Below, in pieces: positions 24,474-38,074 of a stretch of 64,000 nt of DNA; position 1 is the first letter of the stretch, and each line of letters starts with the position of its first letter. Made by a program: the position numbers and the translations under genes. Under the pieces are notes generated by a model that did no database searches, was not told where the DNA came from, and saw nothing but the letters and a program-made list of their open reading frames with translations. Origin of the DNA: Bordetella parapertussis (GTDB lineage: Bacteria; Pseudomonadota; Gammaproteobacteria; Burkholderiales; Burkholderiaceae_C); NCBI GenBank assembly GCA_945878355.1, contig CAMCTC010000016.1, positions 5,462 through 69,461 of the forward strand, given 5' to 3'.

Positions 24474-25432
24474 ATCGCCGCTCACGCAGGCCTGCCGCCA
24501 TGCCCTCATCTCGTTCGACGCTGCTATTGGCTGGTCTGTTGTTGGCGCTTGTTTCGGGCTGCGGATCATCGCCCCACAAAGCGCCGGTAGAGGAGCGCAG
24601 GCCGATCCCGCCGGTGGCCCGAGCGCCAGTGACGCCGCCCAAGCCGGCGCCGGCGCCGGCGCCGGTGGCCGAGCCGGTCGCGGTGGTCAGCGCTGCGCCT
24701 GAAGCGCTCAAGCCGCTGCCGGGTGTCGAAAATGCTGGCAAGCCGGGCTATTACACCGTCAAGCCTGGTGACAAGCTGATCCGTATTGCGTTGGACAACG
24801 GCCAGAACTGGCGTGATCTGGTGCGCTGGAATGCAATCGAAAATCCGAATGTGATCGAGGTCGGGCAGGTGTTGCGGGTGGTGCCACCAGGCGTGGATCC
24901 GAATGCCGTGGCCACGAACGCGGTGACTTCGCCCAAGCCGGAACCGCGCCCACTGGCCGGTAGGCCTGCGGTGGCAGCCCCGGCAGCGAGCGCTGTCGCC
25001 GCGTCAGCGGTGGCTTCGGCGCCTGCGACGCCGCCAGCATCCGTGCCAGCGCGTGAAGGCGACGAAGACATGGCTTGGGCCTGGCCTGCGGCGGGGAGTG
25101 TGTTTGCCGGCTTCGAAGAAGGCAAACACAAGGGCTTGGCGATCGCGGGCAAGGCCGGCGACCCGGTACTGGCAGCGGCGGACGGTCGGGTGGTCTATGC
25201 CGGGTCGGGTTTGCGGGGCTACGGCAATTTGGTGATCGTCAAGCACAACACCATCTACCTGACGGCCTATGCCCACAATCAATCGCTGCTGGTCAAGGAA
25301 GACCAGGCGGTGAGGCGAGGCCAGAAGATCGCTGAGATGGGGTCCAGTGACGCGGAACGGGTGCAACTGCACTTCGAGATCCGGCGCCAGGGCAAGCCCA
25401 TCGATCCGGCGCGGCTGCTGCCGGCGCGCTGA
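24470..25432 (+). CDS. nlpD: NlpD-type lipoprotein, LysM plus degenerate LytM (M23) domain
   Basis: An outer-membrane lipoprotein that in other bacteria activates the amidase AmiC at the division site. A lipobox is visible (LALVSGC), then a Pro/Ala-rich linker and a LysM domain (YYTVKPGDKLIRIALDNGQN to GQVLRVVPPG). The C-terminal LytM domain runs from VFAGFEEGKHKGLAIAGKAG to VQLHFEIRRQGKPIDPARLL. The zinc ligands of active M23 enzymes are not intact: the HxxxxxD region reads HKGLAIA, without the Asp, and only one His is seen in LHFEI, so it should be an activator, not an enzyme. TTG 24470 overlaps the pcm stop; ATG 24500 is an alternative start directly before the signal peptide. Confidence 0.92.
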   Translation: MNRRSRRPAAMPSSRSTLLLAGLLLALVSGCGSSPHKAPVEERRPIPPVARAPVTPPKPAPAPAPVAEPVAVVSAAPEALKPLPGVENAGKPGYYTVKPGDKLIRIALDNGQNWRDLVRWNAIENPNVIEVGQVLRVVPPGVDPNAVATNAVTSPKPEPRPLAGRPAVAAPAASAVAASAVASAPATPPASVPAREGDEDMAWAWPAAGSVFAGFEEGKHKGLAIAGKAGDPVLAAADGRVVYAGSGLRGYGNLVIVKHNTIYLTAYAHNQSLLVKEDQAVRRGQKIAEMGSSDAERVQLHFEIRRQGKPIDPARLLPAR

Positions 25433-25643
25433 GCTTCGGCAGCTGTGACGCGGCCCGCTTACGCCGAGCTAGGCCTGGGCCGCCGTCGCCGACGCGACGG
25501 CCAAAGCGCCTGAACGGGTGACACTATTCACAGCCTGCGCATTTCAGGCGTGGTATTTCCGTCGACGGACGCAGCCTGCGGTTCCACCCTGAACCCAGCC
25601 CTGCGCCGCCATCATCCGCTTATTCCGCAGGATCGAGAACGCC

Positions 25644-28600
25644 ATGACTTTGAAGACTGTCACGCTGGCCGACAAATACACGCTGACCCAGGGGCGCATT
25701 TTCATCACCGGCACGCAGGCGCTGGTTCGGCTGCCGATGACCCAGCAACAGCGCGACGCCAGGCTGGGCAAGAACACCGCGGGCTACATCAGCGGCTACC
25801 GCGGCTCACCGCTGGGTGGACTGGACGACCAGCTCGGCAAGGCCAAGAAGCACCTCGACGCGCACAACGTCGTTTTCGTGCCCGGGGTCAACGAAGACCT
25901 GGCAGCCACTGCGGTCTGGGGTTCGCAGCAAGCCGAGATCGGCGGCGAGGGCAAGTACGACGGGGTGTTCGCGCTCTGGTACGGCAAGGGCCCGGGCGTC
26001 GACCGTACCGGCGACGCCTTCCGCCATGGCAACCTGGCCGGGTCGTCGCCGCTGGGCGGCGTGCTGGTGCTGATGGGCGACGACCACACCTGCGAGTCGT
26101 CGACCACCTGCCATCAGAGCGAATTCGCGATGGTCGACGCGATGATTCCGGTGCTCAGCCCTGCCGGCGTGCAGGAGATCCTGGATTACGGCGTGCTGGG
26201 CTGGGCGCTGTCGCGCTACAGCGGCTGCTGGGTCGGCATGAAATGCGTCAAGGACACGGTCGAGGCCACAGCCTCGATCGATGTCGACATCGATCGGGTT
26301 CGGATCACCGTGCCCGAAGGCGTGGCGTGGCCGGCCGATGGCGTCAACATACGTCAGCCCGACACCCCTCATGCGCAGGAGGCGAGGCTGCACCGCTACA
26401 AGTTGGGTGCGGTGCGGGCTTTTGCGCGCAGCAACCGGATCGACCGGACCATCATCGACGGTCCGTCGGCCAAGCTGGGTGTCATCAGCCACGGCAAGAG
26501 CTACCTCGATGTGCTTCAGGCGCTCGACGATCTGCATCTTTCTGAGCAGTCCGCCGCCGGGCTGGGTTTGCGCTTGTACAAGGTCGGCATGACCTGGCCG
26601 CTGGAGCCGCAGGGCGCCGCCGAATTCGCCGTCGGTCTGGACAAGATCCTGGTCGTGGAAGAAAAGCGCAGCCTGGTCGAGTCGCAGCTCAAGGAGCAGC
26701 TCTACGGCCGGCGCGACATGCCGGCCATCGTCGGCAAGTTCGACGAAGAGGGGCAGACGCTGTTTCAGTCCGAGATGGCGCTCGATTCCAACCAAGTGGC
26801 GATCGCCATCGGCGAGCGCCTGCTGGCCTTGAACGACAACGCAACACTGCGCCAGCGGGTCGAAGCGCTGCGGGCCTACCGCGCCCCCAAGGGCGTGGTC
26901 GACATCCTCAGCCGCAGCTTCTACTTCTGCAGTGGTTGCCCACACAGCTCTTCGACCGTGCTGCCCGAAGGCAGCAAGGGTTATGCCGGCATCGGCTGCA
27001 GCTGGATGGCGCAGGCGATGGACCGCTCCACCACCGGCTACACCCAGATGGGGGCCGAGGGCATGTCTTGGGTCGGCGAGGCGCCGTTCTCGCGTCGCCA
27101 ACACATGTTCCAGAACATCGGCGATGGCACTTACTTCCATTCGGGATTGCTGGCGATCCGCGCCGCGATTGCGGCCAAGACCAACATCACCTACAAGATC
27201 CTGTTCAACGACGCGGTGGCGATGACGGGCGGGCAGCGCCACGACGGCCACCTCGATGTGCCGACCATTGCGCACCAGGTGCGCTCCGAAGGCGTGACGC
27301 GCATCGTCGTCGTCACTGATGAACCGGAAAAATACCCACCCGGCACGGTCTGGCCGGCAGGCGTGACGATCCACCACCGCGACCAGATCGACCAGGTGCA
27401 GCGCGAGCTGCGCGAAGTCGTGGGCACCAGTGCCTTGATCTACGACCAGACCTGCGCCGCGGAAAAGCGACGCCGCCGCAAGCGCGGCACCTTCCCCGAC
27501 CCGGCCAAGCGCATCTTGATCAATGACCTGGTCTGCGAGGGCTGTGGCGACTGCGGCGTCAAGTCGAACTGCGTCTCTGTCCAACCGCTCGAAACCGAGT
27601 TCGGTCGCAAGCGCATCATCGACCAGTCGTCGTGCAACAAGGACTACTCCTGCGTCAAAGGCTTTTGCCCCAGCTTCGTGACCGTGCTTGGCGGCCAGTT
27701 GCGCAAGCCGGCCCGGGTGACCGACAACACGCTGTTCACCGCGCTGCCCGAGCCGGTGCGACCGGCGGTCGACCAGCGGGTCTACAGCATCATGGTGGCG
27801 GGCATGGGGGGCACCGGGGTCGTCACGATAGGCGCGATCCTGGGCATGGCGGCGCATTTGGAGGGCCTGGGCTGCGGCCTGCTCGACATGGCCGGGCTGG
27901 CACAAAAAGGCGGGTCAGTCTGGAGCCACCTGCGCTTCGGGCCGTCGCCCGAAGCGATCAAGACGATACGCATCGCGGCTGGCGGCGCTGACCTGGTGCT
28001 GGGCTGCGACATGATCGTGGCCGGCAACTCCAAGACCTTGGCTGCCACCCGGCATGGCAGCACCCGGATGCTGGTCAACGTGCAGGAGAAGATGCCGGGC
28101 GAGTTCGCGCGCGCCGCCGACATGCAGTTCCCTAGCGGGGGGCTGCGCGGCAATGTGGTCGACGCTGTGGGCGAGGACTGTGCCGAATTCGTCGATGCCG
28201 GCCGAATTGCCACCGCGCTGGTAGGTGACAGCATCGCGGCCAATATGTTCATGCTCGGATTCGCCTACCAGCGCGGCTTGATTCCGATTTCGGCCACGGC
28301 CATCGAGGCCGCCATCGTGCTCAACGGCACGGCCCAGCAGATGAACCAGGACGCTTTCGTGTGGGGCCGGCGCACCGCCGTCGATCCCAAAGCGGTCGAG
28401 CGCCTGCTGGCTTCCAAGCGATCGGCCACCGGTGCCGGCGTCTCGCCCCCTCCCGTCAAGACCCTGGACGAGACGATCGCGCTGCGCAGCCAGTTCCTCA
28501 CCGACTACCAAGACGCCGCCTATGCCCAGCGCTACCTCGATCTGGTGGCGCGGGTGCGGGTGGTTGAGCAGCAGGTGTTTGCCGGCCGCAGCGCGCTTGC

Positions 28601-29132
28601 CGAGGCGGTGGCCAAGTACTACTTCAAGCTGCTGGCCATCAAGGACGAATACGAGGTCGCGCGCTTGCATGTGCACAGCGGCTTCCTGGCCAGCGTGGCG
28701 CAGCAATTCGAGGGTGATTACAAGCTGGTCTTCAACCTCGCGCCGCCCGGGTTGTCGGCCCGCGACCCAGCCACCGGCGAGCTGAAAAAACGCGAATTCG
28801 GCCCCTGGATCGTCCCGGTCTTCCGCCTGCTGGCCAAGCTGCGCGGCTTGCGCGGCACGGCCTGGGATGTGTTCGGTTACAGCGCCGAGCGGCGCAGCGA
28901 GCGCGCGCTGATCACCCGCTACGAGGAGAACATCTCGACCGCGCTGGCAGTGCTCGAACGCACGCGGGACAGCACACACCACGATGCCGCTGTCTCGCTG
29001 GCTTGCTTGCCGGAGCAGATCCGGGGCTACGGCCATGTTCGTGCCAAGACACTTGAACCGACCCGCGAGCGAGAGAATGAATTGCTCGAGGCTTTGCAGC
29101 GACGCGTGATCGTGTTGCGTCAGGCGGCTTGA
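25644..29132 (+). CDS. fused indolepyruvate ferredoxin oxidoreductase (alpha/beta fusion)
   Basis: A 1162-residue 2-oxoacid:ferredoxin oxidoreductase. It oxidatively decarboxylates indolepyruvate-type aryl or branched 2-oxoacids to acyl-CoA while reducing ferredoxin. The N-terminal ~620 residues form the TPP-dependent subunit. The middle holds iron-sulfur cysteines: Cys631, 634, 637 and 643 ([13 protein letters not shown]), then Cys664, 670 and 675. From about residue 715 ([19 protein letters not shown]) comes the gamma/IorB-type domain. This single-chain form is common in Burkholderiales. It occupies the place directly after nlpD where rpoS normally lies. Confidence 0.92.
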   Translation: MTLKTVTLADKYTLTQGRIFITGTQALVRLPMTQQQRDARLGKNTAGYISGYRGSPLGGLDDQLGKAKKHLDAHNVVFVPGVNEDLAATAVWGSQQAEIGGEGKYDGVFALWYGKGPGVDRTGDAFRHGNLAGSSPLGGVLVLMGDDHTCESSTTCHQSEFAMVDAMIPVLSPAGVQEILDYGVLGWALSRYSGCWVGMKCVKDTVEATASIDVDIDRVRITVPEGVAWPADGVNIRQPDTPHAQEARLHRYKLGAVRAFARSNRIDRTIIDGPSAKLGVISHGKSYLDVLQALDDLHLSEQSAAGLGLRLYKVGMTWPLEPQGAAEFAVGLDKILVVEEKRSLVESQLKEQLYGRRDMPAIVGKFDEEGQTLFQSEMALDSNQVAIAIGERLLALNDNATLRQRVEALRAYRAPKGVVDILSRSFYFCSGCPHSSSTVLPEGSKGYAGIGCSWMAQAMDRSTTGYTQMGAEGMSWVGEAPFSRRQHMFQNIGDGTYFHSGLLAIRAAIAAKTNITYKILFNDAVAMTGGQRHDGHLDVPTIAHQVRSEGVTRIVVVTDEPEKYPPGTVWPAGVTIHHRDQIDQVQRELREVVGTSALIYDQTCAAEKRRRRKRGTFPDPAKRILINDLVCEGCGDCGVKSNCVSVQPLETEFGRKRIIDQSSCNKDYSCVKGFCPSFVTVLGGQLRKPARVTDNTLFTALPEPVRPAVDQRVYSIMVAGMGGTGVVTIGAILGMAAHLEGLGCGLLDMAGLAQKGGSVWSHLRFGPSPEAIKTIRIAAGGADLVLGCDMIVAGNSKTLAATRHGSTRMLVNVQEKMPGEFARAADMQFPSGGLRGNVVDAVGEDCAEFVDAGRIATALVGDSIAANMFMLGFAYQRGLIPISATAIEAAIVLNGTAQQMNQDAFVWGRRTAVDPKAVERLLASKRSATGAGVSPPPVKTLDETIALRSQFLTDYQDAAYAQRYLDLVARVRVVEQQVFAGRSALAEAVAKYYFKLLAIKDEYEVARLHVHSGFLASVAQQFEGDYKLVFNLAPPGLSARDPATGELKKREFGPWIVPVFRLLAKLRGLRGTAWDVFGYSAERRSERALITRYEENISTALAVLERTRDSTHHDAAVSLACLPEQIRGYGHVRAKTLEPTRERENELLEALQRRVIVLRQAA

Positions 29133-29211
29133 AACATTCGGCGAGCATCGACACCCGGTCCAGCGTCAAGGCTGCCTTCGGGTGGTATTTTGTGCCTGGA
29201 TAATCGCCGCC

Positions 29212-30573
29212 ATGACAGCAAGAGATGAATGGTTGAAGGTCGAGTCGATAGACCTCGAAGCCCAGGGCGTGGCGCACAATGCCGAGGGCAAGGTGGTGTT
29301 TATCGAGGGCGCACTGCCTGGTGAGGAGGTACAGGCGCAAGTCGGCCGCAGCAAGGCCGCCTGGGAGCAGGGCACGATGACGGCCATGCGGCGCGAGAGT
29401 GCGCTGCGGGTGCGGCCTGGCTGCCCTCACTTTGGTTTGCATCCTGGTGCCTGTGGCGGTTGCAAGATGCAGCACCTCGACGCCAGCGCCCAGGTTGCGG
29501 TCAAGCAACGTGTGCTCGAGGACAACCTGGAACACCTGGGCAAGGTCAAGGCCGAGCGCATGCTTCGGCCGATCGAAGGCCCGACCTGGGGATACCGCTA
29601 CCGGGCCCGCTTGTCGGTGCGGCATGTGGCGAAGAAGGGCACGGTACTGGTCGGGTTTCATGAGCGCAAGAGCCGCTACGTGGCCGACATGCAGGTCTGC
29701 CCGGTGTTGCCGGCGCAGGTCAGTGCGATGCTGATGCCGCTGCGCACACTCATCGGCAGCATGGACCAGCGCGACCGCTTGCCACAGATCGAACTGGCGA
29801 TGGGCGAGCGGATCGAGGGCCCGGTGATCGCGCTGGTGCTGCGCCATCTCGAACCCTTGACCTTGGCCGACCAGGATCGTTTGCGCGTGTTCGCCGCCGA
29901 GCATCGCGTGCAGTGGTGGTTGCAGCCCAAAGGCCCTGACACGGTGCAATTGCTCGACGCTGGCGGACCGGAGCTGGCCTATTCGCTGCCTGAGTTCGGC
30001 ATCACCATGCCCTTCAAGCCAACCGACTTCACCCAGGTCAATCATGCGATCAATACCGTCCTTGTCGGGCGGGCGCTGCGGATGCTGGCGATCTCGCCGC
30101 AGGAGCGGGTGATCGACTGGTTCTGCGGTTTGGGCAATTTCACGCTGCCTATCGCCACCCAGGCGCGTGCGGTGCTCGGGGTCGAGGGCAGCGAGACCTT
30201 GGTGCAGCGCTCACGCGAGAACGCCCGGCGCAATAGCTTGTCCGAGCGCGCGAGTTTTGAGGCACGCAACCTGTTCGAGTTGAGCGCTGATGACTTGGTC
30301 GGTTTCGGGGTCGCAGACAAATGGCTGATCGACCCTCCGCGCGAAGGCGCTTTTGCTCTGGTCAAGGCACTGACTGAGCTGCATGCAGCGCCGCGCGAGA
30401 CCTGGGTAGCACCCGCCCGTATCGTTTATGTCAGCTGCAATCCGGCAACGCTGGCGCGCGATGCCGGGCAACTGGTGCACCAAGCCGGCTACCGGTGTGT
30501 GGCGGCCGGGGCGGTCAACATGTTTCCCCATACAGCCCATGTGGAGAGCATGGCGGTGTTTGATCGCGAGTGA
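29212..30573 (+). CDS. rlmD: 23S rRNA (uracil1939-C5)-methyltransferase RlmD
   Basis: Methylates U1939 of 23S rRNA with SAM. The 453-residue protein has an N-terminal TRAM domain ([20 protein letters not shown]), four cysteines suited to a [4Fe-4S] cluster (Cys71, Cys81, Cys84 and Cys163), and the SAM site [14 protein letters not shown]. The catalytic Cys409 is in [16 protein letters not shown] 29212 gives [10 protein letters not shown]; the upstream in-frame ATG at 29182 is unlikely. It lies 79 bases after the indolepyruvate oxidoreductase and is convergent with the flavoprotein gene with only 13 bases between. Confidence 0.95.
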   Translation: MTARDEWLKVESIDLEAQGVAHNAEGKVVFIEGALPGEEVQAQVGRSKAAWEQGTMTAMRRESALRVRPGCPHFGLHPGACGGCKMQHLDASAQVAVKQRVLEDNLEHLGKVKAERMLRPIEGPTWGYRYRARLSVRHVAKKGTVLVGFHERKSRYVADMQVCPVLPAQVSAMLMPLRTLIGSMDQRDRLPQIELAMGERIEGPVIALVLRHLEPLTLADQDRLRVFAAEHRVQWWLQPKGPDTVQLLDAGGPELAYSLPEFGITMPFKPTDFTQVNHAINTVLVGRALRMLAISPQERVIDWFCGLGNFTLPIATQARAVLGVEGSETLVQRSRENARRNSLSERASFEARNLFELSADDLVGFGVADKWLIDPPREGAFALVKALTELHAAPRETWVAPARIVYVSCNPATLARDAGQLVHQAGYRCVAAGAVNMFPHTAHVESMAVFDRE

Positions 30574-30586
30574 GTCCCGGTTCGGC

Positions 30587-31840
30587 TCAGCGCTGCAGCA
30601 TGCTGCGCAGGCCGCGCAGCGTCAGCAAGCTGCCGGGCAAGCGTTTTTCGCTGAGCACCTCGCTGAGCTTTGCGTTGAGGCGAGGGCTGTGTCGCGCGCG
30701 CCAAATGACCAGGCTGACCAACCAGGGCAGGCGATTGAAGCTGCCCGCCTGGCGGTAGGTCTTGAAGCGCGGCAACAGGGCTTGCAAGCTTGTGCTGTAG
30801 TCTTGCTCCACAGCTCGGGTGTCGGTGTCCCCGGCGTGGGCCAGCAAGGCGTCGGCCGCGGCCATCCCGGTTTCCATCGCTTTGCCAATGCCTTCGCCGG
30901 TGAATGAGTAGGTCGCGCCAGCGGCCTCGCCGGTGACCAGCAGGCCAGGCCGCGACCAATCGGCGCCGGTCAAGTCGCAGCGCAGCGGCGCGCCTTTGAG
31001 GTCGCCCAACTGTTCCCCCTCGCGCATCAGCCTGGCCGCCAACGGGTCTATGCGCAGGAAGGCGTCAAACATCTCGCGTAGATTGGGTCCTTGGCGACGC
31101 CAAGGCAAGAATCTCGACGGCTGCTCCCGGCCATCGAGTTTCCCGACGCCGATGTTGAAGACACCGCCCGGCCCCGGGAATATCCAGCCATAACCACCGG
31201 CAAGCTGGCGATGCCAGACGAAACGCATCTCGGCCAGTTCGGTGGTCATCCCGGCGTGATGGACATGGGTGCGCAGTGCCATGCCGCTGGGACTGCGTCT
31301 TCTGCACAGGTCAGCCGCCAGCATGGCGCCAGGCAGCGCGCCCGTGGCCAGCACCACCCAGACCGCACTGATCTCGCGCGTCAGCACGCCGTCGGTCAGC
31401 GTGGCCCCGCGCACTCGCCCGTCCGCATCCATCAGCGGTGCGACGAATCGGACTGGGGCGGCCATCGTCGCGCCGGCCTGCAATGCCGCGCGGCACAACA
31501 AGGCATCGAGGACGCGGCGCGGCAGCACGGCGAGTTCTCCGGCAACATCGACAAAGCTGCCGCTCGGCGCCACGCAGCGCGCAGCAGCGACGGGTTGTGC
31601 CAGTCCCATGACCTCCGCGTGCACGCCCAGGCGGCGCAGTGCGTCGTGGGCGTCTGGCACCAGGCCGTCGCCGCAAACCTTGTCGCGTGGGAAGCGCTGG
31701 GCCTCCACCATCACGACCTGTCGGCCAGCCTGCGCCAGTAGCTTGGCGCAGGCACTGCCTGCCGGGCCTGCGCCGACCACCAGCACATCGCAACTATCAG
31801 CCAGAGACGACAGCGGCTGGTTCCAGTCTGTGCTGCTCAT
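30587..31840 (-). CDS. geranylgeranyl-reductase-family FAD oxidoreductase
   Basis: A 417-residue flavoprotein with the N-terminal FAD site VLVVGAGPAGSACAKLLAQA, the PRDKVCGDGLVPDA segment characteristic of the geranylgeranyl reductase family, GGYGWIFPG in the middle and GLLVTGEAAGATYSFTGEGI in the C-terminal FAD site. Members reduce isoprenoid double bonds in lipids or quinones or halogenate/oxidise small molecules; the substrate here is not known. AGGAA about 10 bases before ATG 31840 supports the start. No pigment or quinone genes are adjacent. Confidence 0.85.
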   Translation of the reverse strand: MSSTDWNQPLSSLADSCDVLVVGAGPAGSACAKLLAQAGRQVVMVEAQRFPRDKVCGDGLVPDAHDALRRLGVHAEVMGLAQPVAAARCVAPSGSFVDVAGELAVLPRRVLDALLCRAALQAGATMAAPVRFVAPLMDADGRVRGATLTDGVLTREISAVWVVLATGALPGAMLAADLCRRRSPSGMALRTHVHHAGMTTELAEMRFVWHRQLAGGYGWIFPGPGGVFNIGVGKLDGREQPSRFLPWRRQGPNLREMFDAFLRIDPLAARLMREGEQLGDLKGAPLRCDLTGADWSRPGLLVTGEAAGATYSFTGEGIGKAMETGMAAADALLAHAGDTDTRAVEQDYSTSLQALLPRFKTYRQAGSFNRLPWLVSLVIWRARHSPRLNAKLSEVLSEKRLPGSLLTLRGLRSMLQR

Positions 31841-31905
31841 CTTGAGTCATTCCTGGGGGCGGTAACCAGTCTTGCATCGTGCAAGAGGCTCGCGTCGGCC
31901 ATGAA

Positions 31906-31929
31906 ACAGGGGCTCCGAAGAGCCCCTGT
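31906..31929 (-). terminator. intrinsic terminator of the YccA-family gene, UUCG loop
   Basis: ACAGGGGCTC (31906-31915) and GAGCCCCTGT (31920-31929) form a perfect 10-bp stem. Read on the minus strand the loop is TTCG closed by C-G, a very stable tetraloop. A short T run (TTTC) follows on the minus strand. It lies about 90 bases after the stop of the minus-strand gene ending at 32018. Confidence 0.8.
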
Positions 31930-32017
31930 GAAAAATTTCACTGTCACTGGGCGACCGCGTTGCGGGTCGCCTAGCTCAGCAGAACCGAGCGCCGCAAGTC
32001 GCGACGCCAAACAGCGG

Positions 32018-32716
32018 TCAGTCTTTCTCGCCGCCAACAATGCCCAGGATCATCAACAGGCTCTGGAACACGTTGTAGATGTCGAGGTAGATCGCCAGCG
32101 TGGCGCTGATGTAGTTGGTTTCGCCGCCATCAATCACGCGCTTGATGTCGAACAGCATGAAGCCCGAGAAGATCACGATCGCCAACACCGACAAGGTCAT
32201 CATCAGGGCGCTCGATTGCATGAAGACATTCACGATGCCAGCGACGAGCAGGATCAGTGCGCCGATAAACAGGAACTTGCCCATGCCTGACAGGTCGCGT
32301 TTGATCACCGTGGCGAGTGTGGCCATGCCGAAAAACACAATCCCGGTGCCGCCGAAGGCGGTCATGATCAGCGACGAGCCGTTCTTGAAACCCAGGATCA
32401 TCGCCAGCAATCGCGCGAGCATCAGCCCCATGAAGAAGGTGAAGCCGAGCAGCACGTAGACGCCGGTGGAGGTTTCTTTGGTCTTTTCGATCGCATACAT
32501 GAAGCCGAAAGCGCCGGCCAGGAACAGGATCGTGCTCAGACCGTTCCCCATCGCGGCTGTGATGCCTGTGGCCACGCCCACCCAGGCGCCCAGCACCGTG
32601 GGCACCATCGTCAGCGCGAGCAACCAATAGGTGTTGCGCAGCACGCGGTTTCGGTCAGCGGCCAAAGAACCTGTACCGCCGAAGCCGGACAAGGTTTGCA
32701 GGCGTTGTTCGTTCAT
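32018..32716 (-). CDS. Bax inhibitor-1/YccA family membrane protein
   Basis: A 232-residue protein with seven predicted membrane helices, matching the BI-1/YccA family: VLRNTYWLLALTMVPTVLGA near the N-terminus, AFGGTGIVFFGMA in the middle and the C-terminal SATLAIYLDIYNVFQSLLMI with the conserved Asp. In E. coli YccA is a substrate and modulator of FtsH; ftsH is about 8 kb away here, so that link is only by family knowledge. TTGGAG before ATG 32716 is a good ribosome binding site. Confidence 0.93.
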   Translation of the reverse strand: MNEQRLQTLSGFGGTGSLAADRNRVLRNTYWLLALTMVPTVLGAWVGVATGITAAMGNGLSTILFLAGAFGFMYAIEKTKETSTGVYVLLGFTFFMGLMLARLLAMILGFKNGSSLIMTAFGGTGIVFFGMATLATVIKRDLSGMGKFLFIGALILLVAGIVNVFMQSSALMMTLSVLAIVIFSGFMLFDIKRVIDGGETNYISATLAIYLDIYNVFQSLLMILGIVGGEKD

Positions 32717-32765
32717 GTGAACTCCAAGGTGGGATGTCGTTGAAGCGGTCGGACCCGCAAAATCC

Positions 32766-32785
32766 ATTGTAAGTTCCGTGGAACT
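32766..32785 (-). promoter_or_regulatory. possible promoter -10 with overlapping inverted repeat upstream of the YccA gene
   Basis: On the minus strand TACAAT (32771 to 32766) is a good -10, about 50 bases before the start codon. Immediately upstream of it lies the inverted repeat AGTTCC-GT-GGAACT (32772-32785), placed where a repressor would block polymerase. No clear -35 is visible. Confidence 0.35.
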
Positions 32786-32860
32786 GTACTGCGCGATGCA
32801 CTGGCAACCGTCTTGCCAACCTGAGGCACACTTCGCAGCCCTATTGTTCCGGATATTTCC

Positions 32861-33265
32861 ATGCATACCAAATCCGTGTTGACCCTGAGTGATGTGCGGG
32901 CCATGGCCCAGGCGGCAGAGGCCGAGGCCGCCGCGAACCATTGGGTGGTGACGATCGCCATCGTCGACGATGGTGGCCATCTGTTGTGGTTGCAGCGAGG
33001 TGATGGTGCTGCACCGATCTCGTCGATGATCGCCCCGGCCAAGGCCCGTACGGCGGCGCTGGGGCGCCGCGAGTCCAAGGTCTACGAGGATGCCATCAAC
33101 CAGGGACGCTATTCATTTCTGAGTGCACCCACGCTCGAAGGCATGCTCGAAGGTGGCGTGCCGGTGATGGTCGACGGCCATTGCGTTGGCGCTGTCGGGG
33201 TGTCGGGCGTCAAGTCCAATGAAGATGCGCAGATTGCCCGAGCTGGCATCGCCGCTCTGGGCTGA
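32861..33265 (+). CDS. GlcG/HbpS-like protein (DUF336)
   Basis: A 134-residue single-domain protein. Typical family segments are IAIVDDGGHLLWLQR, the AKARTAALGRRES helix, GRYSFLSAPTLEGMLEGGVP and the C-terminal GAVGVSGVKSNEDAQIA. Family members bind haem or cobalamin or sit in glycolate operons with unclear function. No signal peptide is present, so it is cytosolic. It stands alone between the YccA gene (divergent) and carA. Confidence 0.88.
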   Translation: MHTKSVLTLSDVRAMAQAAEAEAAANHWVVTIAIVDDGGHLLWLQRGDGAAPISSMIAPAKARTAALGRRESKVYEDAINQGRYSFLSAPTLEGMLEGGVPVMVDGHCVGAVGVSGVKSNEDAQIARAGIAALG

Positions 33266-33352
33266 ATCGGTGCCCTCGTTCTAGCGCCTGCGCAGGCCCG
33301 AACCCTGGGGTGCGAGGGATGGGTCTCCAGACCCAAGGGCAAACCCGAAGGC

Positions 33353-33358
33353 TATAAT
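33353..33358 (+). promoter_or_regulatory. consensus -10 box upstream of carA
   Basis: A perfect TATAAT lies 128 bases before the carA TTG start; no good -35 is found 16-18 bases upstream. The resulting leader contains a stem-loop, GAAG (33404-33407) / CCCC-AAC-GGGG / CTTC (33422-33425), which could be a regulatory structure. Confidence 0.45.
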
Positions 33359-33485
33359 CGGAGGGTTTACCTGCCACCACCGCAGCCTCGGCAAAACTCC
33401 CAAGAAGTTTCCCCAACGGGGCTTCCTGCCCACGACACTGTGGCTTAAGAGACGCCGGGCTCGCGCGAATTCCGGAGCCTTCCTC

Positions 33486-34638
33486 TTGCTGCCAGTCCTG
33501 CCCACCGCTGTCCTCGCCCTTGCAGATGGCACGGTCTTTCAAGGCCGTTCCATCGGCGCCGACGGGGTCACCGTTGGCGAGGTTGTGTTCAACACCTCGC
33601 TCACCGGTTACCAGGAAATTCTCACCGATCCTAGCTACTGCCGGCAGATCGTCACGCTGACTTATCCGCACATCGGCAGCTATGGCATCAACGCCGAGGA
33701 CGTCGAATCCTCCAAGGTCTATGCCTCCGGTCTGATCATCAAGGACTTGCCTTTGCGCATGTCCAATTTCCGCGCGAGCATGGCGCTCGACACCTACTTG
33801 CAGCGCGAGGGTACGGTGGCGATCGCCAACATCGACACCCGACGCTTGACCCGGGTGCTTCGACGTACCGGTGCCCAGAACGGCTGCATCGTCACGTTTG
33901 CGGCGGGGCTGGTTGCGACGCCGGCCGACATAGAGCGAGCTATTGCGCGTGCCAGATCGGCCCCCAGCATGGCAGGCCAGGATTTGGCTTGTGTGGTGTC
34001 TTCGGCCAAGCCCTACGACTGGACCGAGACGGAATGGCAGCTGGGTCAGGGCTATGGTCAACTGCGGGCGCCGAGATTCCATGTGCTGGCGTATGACTTC
34101 GGTGTCAAGCGCAACATCCTTCGCATGCTCGCCAGCCGTGGCTGTCGCGTGACCGTGGTGCCGGCGCGCACCACAGCGGCCGAGGCCTTGACGCATCGGC
34201 CGGACGGCATCTTCCTGAGCAATGGCCCCGGGGACCCCGAGCCCTGCGACTATGCGATCGATGCCGCCCGCAGCTTGATCGAGACTGGCATTCCCACCTT
34301 CGGCATCTGCCTGGGCCACCAGATCATGGCGCTGGCCTCAGGCGCCAAGACCTTCAAGATGAAGTTTGGCCACCACGGTGCCAACCACCCGGTCAAGGAT
34401 CTCGATTCCGGACGGGTCTCGATCACCAGCCAGAACCATGGTTTCGCGGTGGACGAAAAAACCCTGCCTACCAATCTGCGCCCAACCCATGTCAGCCTGT
34501 TCGATGGCACGCTGCAGGGCTTGGCCCGCACCGACCGGCCGGCGTTCTGCTTCCAGGGGCATCCCGAGGCCTCGCCCGGACCGCATGACATCACCTACTT
34601 GTTTGACCGTTTCACAACGCTGATGGCGGAGAAGAAAA

Positions 34639-34646
<8 letters not shown>
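33486..34646 (+). CDS. carA: carbamoyl phosphate synthase small subunit (glutamine amidotransferase)
   Basis: Supplies ammonia from glutamine to CarB for carbamoyl phosphate, the precursor of arginine and pyrimidines. The 386-residue protein has the N-terminal domain ([17 protein letters not shown]) and a class I glutamine amidotransferase domain with nucleophile Cys275 in FGICLGHQ and the [10 protein letters not shown] segment with the catalytic His and Glu. Translation starts at TTG 33486, with GGAG at 33474-33477; this gives the normal N-terminus. Its stop overlaps the carB start by 8 bases. Confidence 0.96.
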
Positions 34647-37965
<3,319 letters not shown>

Positions 37966-37990
37966 ACTCCCGAATTAACGTTTTCGCCGT

Positions 37991-38046
37991 TCCGCCGCCT
38001 TTGCGTCCGTTCACCGGGCGCCTAGCGCGGCGGATTTGTTTTTGTC
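37991..38046 (+). terminator. terminator-like structure after carB
   Basis: TCCGCCGC (37991-37998) and GCGGCGGA (38027-38034) form a perfect 8-bp outer stem around a GC-rich loop. It is followed by the T-rich TTTGTTTTTGT. It is 26 bases after the carB stop and separates carAB from greA. Confidence 0.6.
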
Positions 38047-38074
38047 CGTCCTCACCTTGCTTCAGGAGGCCCGC

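Noticed and set aside
25806..27905. 699-codon minus-strand ORF opposite the indolepyruvate oxidoreductase
   Set aside because: Shadow frame of a strongly conserved gene; no domain-like features.
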